Source of the DNA: JAJYLM01 sp964547905
Lineage (GTDB): Bacteria > JAMCPX01
DNA length: 64,000 bases
NCBI GenBank assembly: GCA_964547905.1
Contig: CAZJPN010000061.1
Span: 1-64,000 of the forward strand
Direction of reading: 5' to 3'
In this document: positions 25,851-34,708 of the stretch, one piece after another
How positions within the stretch are numbered: position 1 is the first letter of the stretch
Layout of the letters: every line of letters begins with the position of its first letter
The notes under the pieces: generated by a model
Told to the model about the DNA's origin: nothing
Seen by the model: the letters and a program-made list of their open reading frames with translations, nothing else
Databases searched by the model: none
Program-made: the position numbers and the translations under genes

Positions 25851-27569
25851 ATGAGAAAACAACTTATATTGCTTGTATGTGCAGTATCGATTGCAGGTTG
25901 CGCACACGTACCTGCGAATACTTTAACTATGAATGCAGGAAGAAGCACGCCGGTAGAGAGTCAATGCTCAAGCCCCAAACAATGTGCAGAAATGCATTTC
26001 ATGATATCGGATTTAAAACTTCGCGACAGCGACATCAGCGGTGCGATAGAGCAGCTTGATAAGGCGGTCAAGTATGATCCATCGTCTCCATACCTGTATC
26101 TTCAGCTCGCAAGGCTTTATGCGCAACAACAATCGTACAAGCAGGCCATTGGTTATACCGAAAAAGCTCTATCTATAGATAAAACCTATATCCCCGCCCT
26201 TTATACAAAGGCAGATATACTTGCCAATACAGGGGAAACCAAGCAGGCAATCGATATACTAAAACGAGTGGTGAAACTTTCACCGGGTTTGGAAAGTGCG
26301 TATATAGCACTTGCGCTTACCCAGTATCATGCAAACGATGCGATAGGTGCGAAGAGTACACTCGAAGACATGATCGTGCATATACCTTCCTCTCCGTACC
26401 CGTATTATTACCTTGCAAAGATAGCTGTCGATGAAAAAAATTACAAGGAGGCTATTGCAGATTACAACAAAGCCTTCAAGGCAAACCCTGATTTTTACAC
26501 CGCATTGTATGAAGAGGCGGACGTATACGCTTACATGAAGAATTATGATAAGGCAGTGGAAGTATACCGTCGCATACTCGTCGGTAACCCGGATGAGTAC
26601 GGATTGTACGAAAAAACAGGAGATCTTTACTTAACGGCCAAAAAGTATACCGATGCACTTAATAGTTATAAGAAGGCAGAGGTTTACATACCTTCCCTTG
26701 TACTGCAGCTAAAAATAGGGATGGTTTACGTAGAGTTAAAACAATACACGCACGCAGAGGCAACATTCAAATCTATCATAGAATCGAATCCTTCATTCTA
26801 TAGAGCTTATTATTATTACGGCTTACTGCTTGCGGAAAATAAAAAATACGAGAAGTCAATCGAAATCCTGAGGAAGGTACCTTCCGATGATGATATGTAC
26901 ACAAGCTCTGTAGAAGAGATTGCCATCATTTACAGCCAGCAAAACAATAACAAGGAAGCAGAAAAGATACTTTTCCCTATTGTAAAAAAATATCCGGCGG
27001 TGGAGCATTACAACCTGTTTGCCTCATTTTTCGAGCAGGATAAGGATTATAAACAGGCTATAGATGTACTGAACAAGGCATTGAATAAATTCACCGATAG
27101 TCAGGCCATTTTATATCACCTTGGGGTTATCTACGATCAGTCGGGTGAGACGGAAAACGCTATCAGTATCATGAAGCAGATATTGGAGATAAATCCCAAG
27201 AATGCAGATGCACTCAACTATATCGGGTATACCTATGCAGACAAAGGCATTAAGCTTGACAGTGCTGAAACTATGATCAAAGAAGCTTTAAAAATAAAAC
27301 CAGACGACGGTTATATAACCGACAGCCTTGGCTGGGTCTATTACAAAAAAGGACTTTTGAAAAAAGCTATCGTTACATTAAAAAAGGCCGTGACACTTTC
27401 AAAGGATGATCCACAGATCCTCACTCATCTTGGCGACGCTTATCTTAAGGCAGGAGAAAAATTATCCGCAATCAAAACCTATAAGATGGCTATAGACAGT
27501 AAACTGCTAACGGATGAAAAGCTTAAAAAGAAATTACAGAGAAAGCTGCTGAAGCTTGGAGCGAAGTAA
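25851..27569 (+). CDS. TPR-repeat lipoprotein
   Basis: A 572-residue protein. It has a lipoprotein signal (MRKQLILLVCAVSIAGC, lipobox SIAGC) and then a near-continuous array of roughly 13-15 tetratricopeptide repeats (for example LYLQLARLYAQQQSYKQAIG, ADALNYIGYTYADKG, ITDSLGWVYYKKGLLKKAI). It probably works as a periplasmic or outer-membrane scaffold. Similar TPR lipoproteins in this group of bacteria often precede a LolB-like lipoprotein, as here (14-nt overlap). No catalytic domain is present. Confidence 0.88.
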   Translation: MRKQLILLVCAVSIAGCAHVPANTLTMNAGRSTPVESQCSSPKQCAEMHFMISDLKLRDSDISGAIEQLDKAVKYDPSSPYLYLQLARLYAQQQSYKQAIGYTEKALSIDKTYIPALYTKADILANTGETKQAIDILKRVVKLSPGLESAYIALALTQYHANDAIGAKSTLEDMIVHIPSSPYPYYYLAKIAVDEKNYKEAIADYNKAFKANPDFYTALYEEADVYAYMKNYDKAVEVYRRILVGNPDEYGLYEKTGDLYLTAKKYTDALNSYKKAEVYIPSLVLQLKIGMVYVELKQYTHAEATFKSIIESNPSFYRAYYYYGLLLAENKKYEKSIEILRKVPSDDDMYTSSVEEIAIIYSQQNNNKEAEKILFPIVKKYPAVEHYNLFASFFEQDKDYKQAIDVLNKALNKFTDSQAILYHLGVIYDQSGETENAISIMKQILEINPKNADALNYIGYTYADKGIKLDSAETMIKEALKIKPDDGYITDSLGWVYYKKGLLKKAIVTLKKAVTLSKDDPQILTHLGDAYLKAGEKLSAIKTYKMAIDSKLLTDEKLKKKLQRKLLKLGAK

Positions 27570-28383
27570 GATCAATTCAACATACGAGAGCGATAAAAGT
27601 CAAGAATGCTTGTTATATATTAATGTAGGGGCGGGTTTAAAACCCGCCCCTACAAAAGTCTTGTACCCATTAATTATTATATTTCTGCTCTTTTTGATCT
27701 CAGGATGTACGTATACATTAAAACCAACAAGGTACAGCAGCGTATCTGCGTTAATGAATGCAATGAACGAACATACCCGTTCCATAAACAGTATGAAGGC
27801 ACTTGCATCTGTAAGCATAAAAATAAATAACAGGGAGGCAGAATTTCCCGAGGGTATCATCATGAGCGGCAAGGCAATGCGTCTCGAAACACTGAACATA
27901 TTCTATCAGCCGATACTCATTATCGTTTATAACGATATGGTTGCAGTAATGGATGTAGGCACAGGCGCATGCGGTATATCTTCAGCAACACTGCTTCAGC
28001 AATACACGCGTATCAATGTTGAGCCCGAGATCTTTGAGAGACTCATAACAGCACAGCTTATCGGTAAACCCGGAAAAATGTTAAATACAAAAAATGGAAT
28101 CGCGCTCTACGGGGGGTATAATGATATCACATGGGCCGCCGGGCTCGATAACAATCTCGATATCATATCTGCAACCATACGGCAGCCGGAAGATAATCCG
28201 ATAACCTGCGTGTACAGTGATTACGATACGATTGACGGGGTAGCACTTCCAAAACATGTTATCTGCAGGAGCGGAGAGAACGTACTGGTCATCCACTATA
28301 GAAAAGTAAGAGCGAATGTTCCGGTGGATCCGTCATTAACAGATATACGAAAACTCTGCGGCACCGGCTTGCGGGGTAATTAA
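27556..28383 (+). CDS. LolB/DUF4292-like lipoprotein with a repeat-derived N-terminus
   Basis: Up to 275 residues. A lipobox lies in FLLFLISGC. The body contains a SMKALASVSIKINNREAEFPEGIIMSG...MRLETLNIFYQPI segment, reminiscent of LolB-like lipid-binding folds (moderate confidence, no motif proves it). The frame opens at a TTG at 27556 inside the TPR gene, but about 34 residues precede the signal peptide and include NVGAGLKPAPT, which is the translation of the palindrome at 27624-27654. The TTG at 27661, directly before the signal peptide, may be the real start. Confidence 0.65.
   Translation: MERSKINSTYESDKSQECLLYINVGAGLKPAPTKVLYPLIIIFLLFLISGCTYTLKPTRYSSVSALMNAMNEHTRSINSMKALASVSIKINNREAEFPEGIIMSGKAMRLETLNIFYQPILIIVYNDMVAVMDVGTGACGISSATLLQQYTRINVEPEIFERLITAQLIGKPGKMLNTKNGIALYGGYNDITWAAGLDNNLDIISATIRQPEDNPITCVYSDYDTIDGVALPKHVICRSGENVLVIHYRKVRANVPVDPSLTDIRKLCGTGLRGN
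27624..27654. repeat. dispersed palindrome, family 2, copy C
   Basis: A perfect 31-nt palindrome with 15-nt arms (27624-27638 and 27640-27654) around a single A. The left arm is TGTAGGGGCGGGTTT. In the frame of the lipoprotein gene it is open and encodes VGAGLKPAPT. Confidence 0.85.
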
Positions 28384-28434
28384 TACATCGTCCAGTACCG
28401 TCCAGCGGGGGGAATTAGATCCGCTGCAATAATA

Positions 28435-28463
28435 TTGATAATCGGGTGTATTGGTGGTATGGT
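28435..28463 (+). promoter_or_regulatory. candidate bacterioferritin promoter
   Basis: TTGATA (28435-28440), a 17-nt spacer and TATGGT (28458-28463), located 34 nt before the bfr start and upstream of its AAGGAGG ribosome-binding site. No convincing iron-box palindrome was seen. Confidence 0.45.
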
Positions 28464-28496
28464 GTTTCATGAATATCAAAAAGGAGGTTCCGTATA

Positions 28497-28973
28497 ATGA
28501 AAGGGAATAAAAAAGTTATTGAGCACTTGAACGCTCGGTTGACAGAAGAGTTGACCGCTATCAATCAGTACATGGTACATGCCCAGATGTGCGAAAACTG
28601 GAAGTACGCACGGCTGCACAAAATAATAGAGAAGAGGGCTATCGATGAGATGAAGCACGCCGAAAAACTTATTGACAGGATCCTGTTCCTTGAAGGCGTT
28701 CCAGTTGTCAGCAAGCTGAATAAACTCTATATCGGAGGTCAAGTCTCTGCGATGCATGAGAATGACCGTGAGGCCGAGGAAGTCGCCATTCGCGGTTACA
28801 ACGAAAGTATTCGGCTGGCTGTTGAAGTCGGAGACAACGGCACAAGCGAGCTCCTCAAAGCAATCCTGAAAGAGGAAGAGGATCACATCGATTGGATAGA
28901 GGCACAGCTCGACCAGTTCAAGCAGATGGGTGCCCAGAACTATCTGGTAGAGCAGATAGAAGAAGACAAATAG
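28497..28973 (+). CDS. bfr: bacterioferritin
   Basis: A 158-residue bacterioferritin of standard length: MKGNKKVIEHLNARLTEELTAINQY, the haem-ligand Met in IDEMKHAEKLIDRILFLEG, and the ferroxidase-site Glu/His in EEDHIDWIEAQLD. It forms a 24-mer that oxidises and stores iron and binds haem at subunit interfaces. The gene is monocistronic, with its own candidate promoter. Confidence 0.95.
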   Translation: MKGNKKVIEHLNARLTEELTAINQYMVHAQMCENWKYARLHKIIEKRAIDEMKHAEKLIDRILFLEGVPVVSKLNKLYIGGQVSAMHENDREAEEVAIRGYNESIRLAVEVGDNGTSELLKAILKEEEDHIDWIEAQLDQFKQMGAQNYLVEQIEEDK

Positions 28974-29044
28974 CAAGCAGGACACATTCGGTGTAGTGCA
29001 AAAGGCAGCATATATTCGTCACGCACCGACATCCGCGTACCGTT

Positions 29045-29275
29045 ACCCCGAAAAATGCATTTGAGAAATAGGGAAGTTTGTGAAATGAATGAGAATCCTG
29101 CGTCAAATATAGGTATTCTTCGAATATCCGACAAAGGAATTATACCTGGTAATAGCATATAAACATACAGAGGACTTAAAACTCGTTTATACTAAAAACG
29201 TATAGATATCAGGTGGATCGCAAGGGCAAATGAATGAACAAACTTCCCTATTTTTTTTGGGGGTTACCCGATATT
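29045..29275. repeat. putative short element with terminal inverted repeats in a 400-nt gene-free gap
   Basis: The gap 28974-29374 holds no convincing gene. It contains a 16-nt perfect inverted repeat, AAATAGGGAAGTTTGT (29066-29081) and its complement (29238-29253). The flanking sequence is also partly complementary (TTACCCCGAAAAA on the left, TTTTTTTTGGGGGTTAC on the right), giving arms of about 30-35 nt around a roughly 155-nt core. This looks like a small non-coding mobile element (MITE-like) or a long hairpin. The left arm is family-3 repeat copy B. A separate hairpin, GAGCAGGAGA/TCTCCTGCTC, lies at 29286-29317. Confidence 0.55.
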
Positions 29276-29285
29276 GCTTCAGTAT

Positions 29286-29317
29286 GAGCAGGAGATTTGT
29301 TGTTTTCTCCTGCTCAT
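29286..29317. terminator. hairpin before the peptide-binding lipoprotein gene
   Basis: Arms ATGAGCAGGAGA and TCTCCTGCTCAT around a loop TTTGTTGTT-like sequence, a strong stem of about 12 bp. It lies about 60 nt before the substrate-binding lipoprotein gene. Without a following T-run it could be a regulatory hairpin rather than a terminator. Confidence 0.45.
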
Positions 29318-29374
29318 AAGATATTTGTCCACAATCATCAAAAAGGAAAAGGCGAAAATATATACCGGTGACGA

Positions 29375-31048
29375 ATGAAAAGGGTTTTGATTGCCATACT
29401 TATATCTCTTGTTTCACTCGGTGGATGTAATTTCAGAAAGTTTGAGAGCCTACCGAAGAACATGCTTGTGACTGCCGTTGTATCGGATCCAAAAACATTC
29501 AATCCGATCCTTGCCAACGAAACAAGCTCCACGGATGTACTCGACCCTGTATTCGCGGGTCTTACGCGGCTTAACCCTTACACATTCAAGGTTGAGCCAG
29601 ACCTTGCACAATCATGGACAATAAGCAGTGACAAAAGGGTAATAACAATGAACCTGAGAAAGGGCGTTTATTTCAGCGATGGCAAACCGTTCTCTGCTAG
29701 TGACGTGGTCTTTACATTCAGGGTGATCTACTCACCTGAGGTATTATCTTCCTATCGCGATCTTTTTACGATAAACGGCAAACAAATAAAGGTCGAAAAG
29801 TTGGATGATCATACAGTGCGGTTCATTTTACCTGCACCGTTTTATCCTTTTTTGGAATCATTGAGCATACCTATCTTACCAGAGCATGTACTGGAAAAGC
29901 CTTTGCTTGATGACATGTTTGAGAGAACATGGAACATAATCACACCTCCGCAGCAGATTGTAGGACTCGGTCCATATACCATTACATCGTATGTGCCAAG
30001 CCAGTATATCCTGCTCAAGGCGAACCCATACTATTGCGAGAAGGATGATAAGGGCGTACAACTCCCGTACATAAAAAATAGAGCAATGCTTATTGTACAA
30101 AACCAGGACGCACAGTATGTAAAATTTATTTCAGGAGAGACAGACATCTACGACCCGAGACCGCAGGAGGTGGCATCACTTGAGTTCATGAGTAAAAAGC
30201 GGCATTTCATTGTTAAGAACATGGGTCTTGATACCGGCATAATGTTTGTATCGTTCAACAGAAACCCAAGGCATTACATAAAGAATGGAAAGGTAAATCC
30301 AAAGTACAGGTGGTTTACCAATCTCGATTTTCTAAAGGCAGTTGCCCACAGCATAGATAAGCAGGCAATCATAGACGATGTTTACAGGGGCTATGGCGAA
30401 CCGGCGGTGTCCTTTATACCGCGTAACGTGCCAGTGTATCACCTTAATATGCCTGACTATATTTATAGTCTTGGCGAGGCAAGGGCACTACTTAAAAAAG
30501 GAGGGTTTCACTGGAAAAACGGTAAATTGTACGACGCTCACAACAACAGGGTCGAGTTCGATTTCTTTACAAATTCAGGCAACGAACAGAGAGAACGCAT
30601 AGCCGCTATTATACTTACAGACCTCACCAAATTAGGCATGAAGGTAAACTATAAACCGCTCGACTTCAACACGCTTGTAGAAAAGCTTACGACGAACTTT
30701 GACTGGGATTGCGTTCTTATAGCCCTTACAGGCGGATACGAACCATACAACGGAGCAAATGTTTTACTTTCGAGCGGCATGCTTCATATATGGGACCCAT
30801 CTGAAAAAACGCCTGCAACAAAATGGGAGGCTGAGATAGACAGGCTTATGGTGAAAGGGGCAGAGGAATACAACATTCCAAAAAGAGCAGTATATTATAA
30901 AAAGGTACAAAAGATCCTTCATGAAGAATTACCGCTTATACCTCTTGTAAGACAGGAGGATTTTGTGGCATATACAGACAGGCTTGAGAATTACCGACCG
31001 ACTGTATTTGGAAATTACAAACCCGAGATGATGAGGTTGAAGCAATGA
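29375..31048 (+). CDS. ABC transporter substrate-binding lipoprotein (oligopeptide/dipeptide type)
   Basis: A 557-residue SBP_bac_5 family protein. It has a lipobox SLGGC after a short signal, then TAVVSDPKTFNPILANETSS, YTFKVEPDLAQSWTISSDKRVITMNLRKGVYFSDGKPFSASDVVFTF (the family signature region) and the long C-terminal lobe. It captures peptides or similar solutes outside the inner membrane for an ABC importer. No permease or ATPase genes of this system are adjacent. Its stop overlaps the next gene's ATG as ATGA. Confidence 0.93.
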   Translation: MKRVLIAILISLVSLGGCNFRKFESLPKNMLVTAVVSDPKTFNPILANETSSTDVLDPVFAGLTRLNPYTFKVEPDLAQSWTISSDKRVITMNLRKGVYFSDGKPFSASDVVFTFRVIYSPEVLSSYRDLFTINGKQIKVEKLDDHTVRFILPAPFYPFLESLSIPILPEHVLEKPLLDDMFERTWNIITPPQQIVGLGPYTITSYVPSQYILLKANPYYCEKDDKGVQLPYIKNRAMLIVQNQDAQYVKFISGETDIYDPRPQEVASLEFMSKKRHFIVKNMGLDTGIMFVSFNRNPRHYIKNGKVNPKYRWFTNLDFLKAVAHSIDKQAIIDDVYRGYGEPAVSFIPRNVPVYHLNMPDYIYSLGEARALLKKGGFHWKNGKLYDAHNNRVEFDFFTNSGNEQRERIAAIILTDLTKLGMKVNYKPLDFNTLVEKLTTNFDWDCVLIALTGGYEPYNGANVLLSSGMLHIWDPSEKTPATKWEAEIDRLMVKGAEEYNIPKRAVYYKKVQKILHEELPLIPLVRQEDFVAYTDRLENYRPTVFGNYKPEMMRLKQ

Positions 31049-32451
31049 TTAAAATTTACGATTCGCACGCACATCTGAATTCCGAGGATTACGGTAAAGA
31101 CAGGGAGGATGTTATTCGGCGTGCGTTCGATGCAGGTACAGCATTCATAATAAACATAGGCTCAGGCATGGGCGTGAAAGGCAATTATGATGCCATTGCA
31201 ATTGCAAATGCACATGAAAACATCTATGCAAGCGTGGGGCTGCATCCGCATGATGCATCTTTATTTAATGAACAGACTCTTTCAGAAATAGATACACTCA
31301 GCGATGCACCAAAGGTTATTGCAATCGGTGAGGTGGGGCTTGATTACCATTACATGCATTCACCAAAGGAGATTCAGATAAAAGCTTTCGAAGCCTTTAT
31401 AAGGCTTGCAAGGCAGAAACGGCTGCCGCTTGTGATCCACAGCAGGGATGCAAATAAAGAATCCATGAACATCCTGAAAAAGGAAAACGCAGGCGATGTT
31501 GCCGGCGTCATACATAGTTACGGTGGTGATATGGAGCAGGCAGCAGATGCTATTGAACTTGGTTTTTATCTTTCTATAAATGGTATTATCACGTTTAAAA
31601 ATGCACAGTTATTATGGGATGCAGTCGCAAAATTACCCGTTGAAAGACTGCTTATGGAAACAGATTGCCCGTTTTTGTCTCCGGTACCGCACAGGGGTAA
31701 ACGTAATGAGCCTGCTTACACAGCATATGTGTTAAAGGCTATATCGGAGATAAAGCATATTGATGAGGAAAAGCTTTCAAGCATACTGCTGGAAAATGCC
31801 AAAAAAGCCTTTGGAATCGATGTAGGACAAACGATTGTGTATCCATTAGATAACAGGCTTTATTTGAACATAACAAACAGGTGTACGAATGTATGTGTGT
31901 TTTGCCCTAAGTTTAAAAACGATTATTATGTAAAAGACTATCAATTGAAATTGTTTAAAACGGAGCCCTCCTATGAAGAGATTATCAATGCTACACAGAG
32001 GCTGCCAGGGTATGATGAGGCGGTATTTGTGGGCTTTGGCGAACCAACGCAGCGGCTTGAGATGCTTATCTCGGTAAGTAAATGGCTAAAGGAACATGGC
32101 ACGAAAACAGTACGGCTTGATACGGATGGACTCGGCAACCTTGTGTATGGAAGGGATATAACAAGGGAGCTCAGCCAATATATAGATGCTGTTTCGGTAA
32201 GTCTCAATGCACCCGATGCAAAGACTTACATAAAACTGTGCAGCAATAAGTACGGCAAGGCCTCTTATGAAGCTGTTATTGAGTTTATAAAGCTTGCAAA
32301 GACACGCTTTAAGGATGTGACGGCAACCATGGTAGAGCTTCCAAATATCGACGTTTCTGCAACAAGGACCGTTGCGGAAATGCTCGGGGTTAAGTTCAGG
32401 GCAAGGCCGTTTCACAAAGAAACTTTGAAATACAAAAAAGACAGAGAATAA
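31045..32451 (+). CDS. TatD family hydrolase fused to a radical SAM domain
   Basis: A 468-residue fusion. Residues about 1-260 are a TatD metal-dependent DNase/hydrolase (DSHAHL, VGLHPHD, AIGEVGLDYHYM, LVIHSRDA, METDCPFLSPVPHRGKRNEP). Residues about 270-468 are a radical SAM domain with the 4Fe-4S motif CTNVCVFC (CxxxCxxC) and FVGFGEPTQR. Radical SAM proteins associated with TatD are a known family (tatD_link_rSAM), usually encoded as separate neighbours. Here both are one polypeptide. The substrate of the radical SAM part is unknown. It follows the peptide-binding gene with a 4-nt overlap. Confidence 0.93.
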   Translation: MIKIYDSHAHLNSEDYGKDREDVIRRAFDAGTAFIINIGSGMGVKGNYDAIAIANAHENIYASVGLHPHDASLFNEQTLSEIDTLSDAPKVIAIGEVGLDYHYMHSPKEIQIKAFEAFIRLARQKRLPLVIHSRDANKESMNILKKENAGDVAGVIHSYGGDMEQAADAIELGFYLSINGIITFKNAQLLWDAVAKLPVERLLMETDCPFLSPVPHRGKRNEPAYTAYVLKAISEIKHIDEEKLSSILLENAKKAFGIDVGQTIVYPLDNRLYLNITNRCTNVCVFCPKFKNDYYVKDYQLKLFKTEPSYEEIINATQRLPGYDEAVFVGFGEPTQRLEMLISVSKWLKEHGTKTVRLDTDGLGNLVYGRDITRELSQYIDAVSVSLNAPDAKTYIKLCSNKYGKASYEAVIEFIKLAKTRFKDVTATMVELPNIDVSATRTVAEMLGVKFRARPFHKETLKYKKDRE

Positions 32452-32472
32452 AGACAGGTTTGTACCAACGGG

Positions 32473-32501
32473 TTGACACGTTCTGGCGATAAAAGTATAG
32501 T
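32473..32501 (+). promoter_or_regulatory. strong promoter of trpBA, leaderless arrangement
   Basis: TTGACA (32473-32478), exactly 17 nt, then TATAGT (32496-32501), an almost consensus sigma-70 promoter. The trpB ATG at 32508 is only 7 nt after the -10, so transcription should start at or next to the start codon. No ribosome-binding site is present in GTTGCACC. Confidence 0.7.
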
Positions 32502-32507
32502 TGCACC

Positions 32508-33740
32508 ATGAAAAATTCAAAAGACAAAAAATATATGCCGGATGCATACGGATATTTCGGCGAGTACGGCGGCAGGTTTGTCCCTGAAACGCTGATCTCT
32601 GCCTTAAAAGAACTTGAAAAAGGATTCAGCCGTATTGCAAAGAGCCCTTCCTTTAAGCAAGAGCTTTCATATTATTTAAAACATTATGTCGGCAGGCCTA
32701 CACCGCTCTATTTCGCAGGCAGGATGAGTGCTGACCTCGGAGGTGCGAAGGTATATCTTAAAAGGGAAGACCTTGCACATACCGGGGCCCATAAAATAAA
32801 TAATACCGTAGGCCAGGTGCTTCTCGCAAAGAAACTCGGCAAGAAACGTATAATTGCAGAAACAGGGGCAGGCCAGCATGGTGTTGCTACCGCTACTGCT
32901 GCAGCACTGTTCGGGCTGTCATGCGAGGTTTACATGGGAGAGCTCGATGTCAAACGCCAGGCATTGAACGTAGACAGAATGAGGCTACTCGGTGCAAAGG
33001 TTGTGCCTGTTTATTCGGGCTCGATGACATTGAAAGATGCCATGAATGAAGCGATACGTGACTGGGTTACAAATGTAGAAACTACGCACTATGTAATAGG
33101 CTCTGTGGCAGGCCCGCATCCCTATCCCGAGATAGTCAGGTATTTCCAGTCGATTATAGGGGCTGAGGCTAAAAAACAGATCGTGCTGCTTGAGGATAGG
33201 CTTCCAGATTCACTCATTGCTTGCATCGGCGGCGGTAGCAATTCAATGGGCTTGTTTTATCCGTTTATAAAAAATGATGCCGTTGAACTTATAGGCATTG
33301 AAGCAGGCGGCCTTGGTATAAAATCCGGTAAACACGGCGCTTCCCTAACCGCCGGTGAAAAGGGTGTTTTACATGGGACAATGACAAAGATACTGATGGA
33401 CCGGGACGGCCAGATCATAAATCCCCACTCCATATCCGCAGGGCTTGATTATCCGGGCGTGGGCCCGGAACTTAGCTATCTGAAAGATACAGGGAGACTC
33501 AAGGTTTACACGGCCAATGATGATGAGGTGCTTTCTGCAACAGTCTATCTCTCCCAAAAGGAAGGTATTATACCGGCACTTGAAAGCGCCCATGCAATTG
33601 CATTTGCGAGAAAGTATTTAAAAAGACTACCCAGAGGTGCCGTCGTCATAATAAACATATCGGGAAGAGGTGACAAGGACATGGGAATTATCAGAGAAAA
33701 TATCAAGCTTGAAAATGATAACGGGAAGATTGAAAAATAA
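32508..33740 (+). CDS. trpB: tryptophan synthase beta chain
   Basis: A 410-residue TrpB1-type enzyme condensing indole and serine. It has YGYFGEYGGRFVPETL, the PLP lysine in HTGAHKINNTVGQ, ETGAGQHGVATA, the phosphate-binding CIGGGSNSMG and SAGLDYPGVGPE. It is paired with trpA 1 nt downstream; no other trp gene is in the window. Translation probably starts on a leaderless mRNA (see promoter). Confidence 0.97.
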   Translation: MKNSKDKKYMPDAYGYFGEYGGRFVPETLISALKELEKGFSRIAKSPSFKQELSYYLKHYVGRPTPLYFAGRMSADLGGAKVYLKREDLAHTGAHKINNTVGQVLLAKKLGKKRIIAETGAGQHGVATATAAALFGLSCEVYMGELDVKRQALNVDRMRLLGAKVVPVYSGSMTLKDAMNEAIRDWVTNVETTHYVIGSVAGPHPYPEIVRYFQSIIGAEAKKQIVLLEDRLPDSLIACIGGGSNSMGLFYPFIKNDAVELIGIEAGGLGIKSGKHGASLTAGEKGVLHGTMTKILMDRDGQIINPHSISAGLDYPGVGPELSYLKDTGRLKVYTANDDEVLSATVYLSQKEGIIPALESAHAIAFARKYLKRLPRGAVVIINISGRGDKDMGIIRENIKLENDNGKIEK

Positions 33741-33741
33741 T

Positions 33742-34539
33742 ATGTCGAATCACATTAAAGATACCTTTGATACATTGGAATGGCACGGTAAAAAGGTATT
33801 TATTGCATACATTATGGCAGGAGACCCGGACACGAATAAAACGCTTATTTATGCCGGGGCACTCATAAAAGGCGGGGCTGATATTATAGAACTTGGCATG
33901 CCTTTTTCAGACCCGATTGCAGATGGCCCAACGATACAAAAAGCAGCACAGCGTGCGTTAAAATCAAAAACGAATATTTCTAAAATATTCACACTTGTAA
34001 ACACCCTAAGAAAAACATCCGACATACCAATTGTACTGATGGGTTACATAAACCCCGTACTGAAATACGGGGTTGGAAGGTTTTTTAAGGACGCTGCACA
34101 GAATGGGGTGGATGGTGTTATCCTGCCGGATCTGCCTCTCGAAGAAATTAATAATGTGAAGCAATATGCTGAACAATACGGCATTGACATAATACTGCTT
34201 GCAGCGCCAACATCCAGCAGAAAAAGGCTTTTGGAATTGTCAAGACATACACGCGGTTTTCTCTACTATGTATCCATGACCGGCGTAACCGGATCCTCAC
34301 AAAAAATAGGCAATAAGGCGTTTGAAAGCATTCGATGGATCAAGAGACACACAAAAAAACCCGTTGCAGTGGGCTTTGGTATTTCGACTCCGCAGCAGGC
34401 CAAAACAATAGCAGCTATTGCAGACGGGATTGTTGTCGGCAGCGCATTTGTAAAATTGATAGAAAACAATAAAAATGCATCCGGACAGATCTCTACGCTT
34501 ACACATCAGCTAAAGTCAGCAGCCAACAGCAGAGAATAA
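33742..34539 (+). CDS. trpA: tryptophan synthase alpha chain
   Basis: About 265 residues from the ATG at 33742, 1 nt after trpB; an upstream in-frame start would only extend into trpB. It cleaves indole-3-glycerol phosphate. The catalytic Glu and Asp lie in IELGMPFSDPIADGPTIQ, the phosphate-binding YYVSMTGVTG and VGFGISTPQQA follow. A 9-bp hairpin, TTTGTTCAA (34591-34599)/TTGAACAAA (34605-34613), lies 50 nt downstream but lacks a T-run. Confidence 0.96.
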   Translation: MSNHIKDTFDTLEWHGKKVFIAYIMAGDPDTNKTLIYAGALIKGGADIIELGMPFSDPIADGPTIQKAAQRALKSKTNISKIFTLVNTLRKTSDIPIVLMGYINPVLKYGVGRFFKDAAQNGVDGVILPDLPLEEINNVKQYAEQYGIDIILLAAPTSSRKRLLELSRHTRGFLYYVSMTGVTGSSQKIGNKAFESIRWIKRHTKKPVAVGFGISTPQQAKTIAAIADGIVVGSAFVKLIENNKNASGQISTLTHQLKSAANSRE

Positions 34540-34590
34540 GAGGCTCTGGCTTTGTTCTGTTTTTTCGGATAATAGATGTGAATTTTGGAT

Positions 34591-34613
34591 TTTGTTCAAA
34601 AGCCTTGAACAAA
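34591..34613 (+). terminator. hairpin downstream of trpA
   Basis: A 9-bp perfect stem, TTTGTTCAA/TTGAACAAA, with a 5-nt loop AAGCC. No T-run follows, so termination is uncertain. Confidence 0.35.
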
Positions 34614-34650
34614 GGAAGTTAGCCAGCGGCTGATTTTCTTATTGCAATTT

Positions 34651-34680
34651 TTGGATTAAATAATAACATTGTTTTATAAT
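34651..34680 (+). promoter_or_regulatory. candidate promoter of the ROK kinase gene
   Basis: TTGGAT (34651-34656), an 18-nt spacer and a perfect TATAAT (34675-34680), 28 nt before the ATG, which has an AAGGG ribosome-binding site. Confidence 0.5.
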
Positions 34681-34708
34681 AAAAGTTTACACATTAAAGG
34701 GAAAAGCG

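Noticed and set aside
33670..33741. Longer trpA starting inside trpB
   Set aside because: The extension has no similarity to TrpA, and the ATG at 33742 lies 1 nt after the trpB stop as usual.
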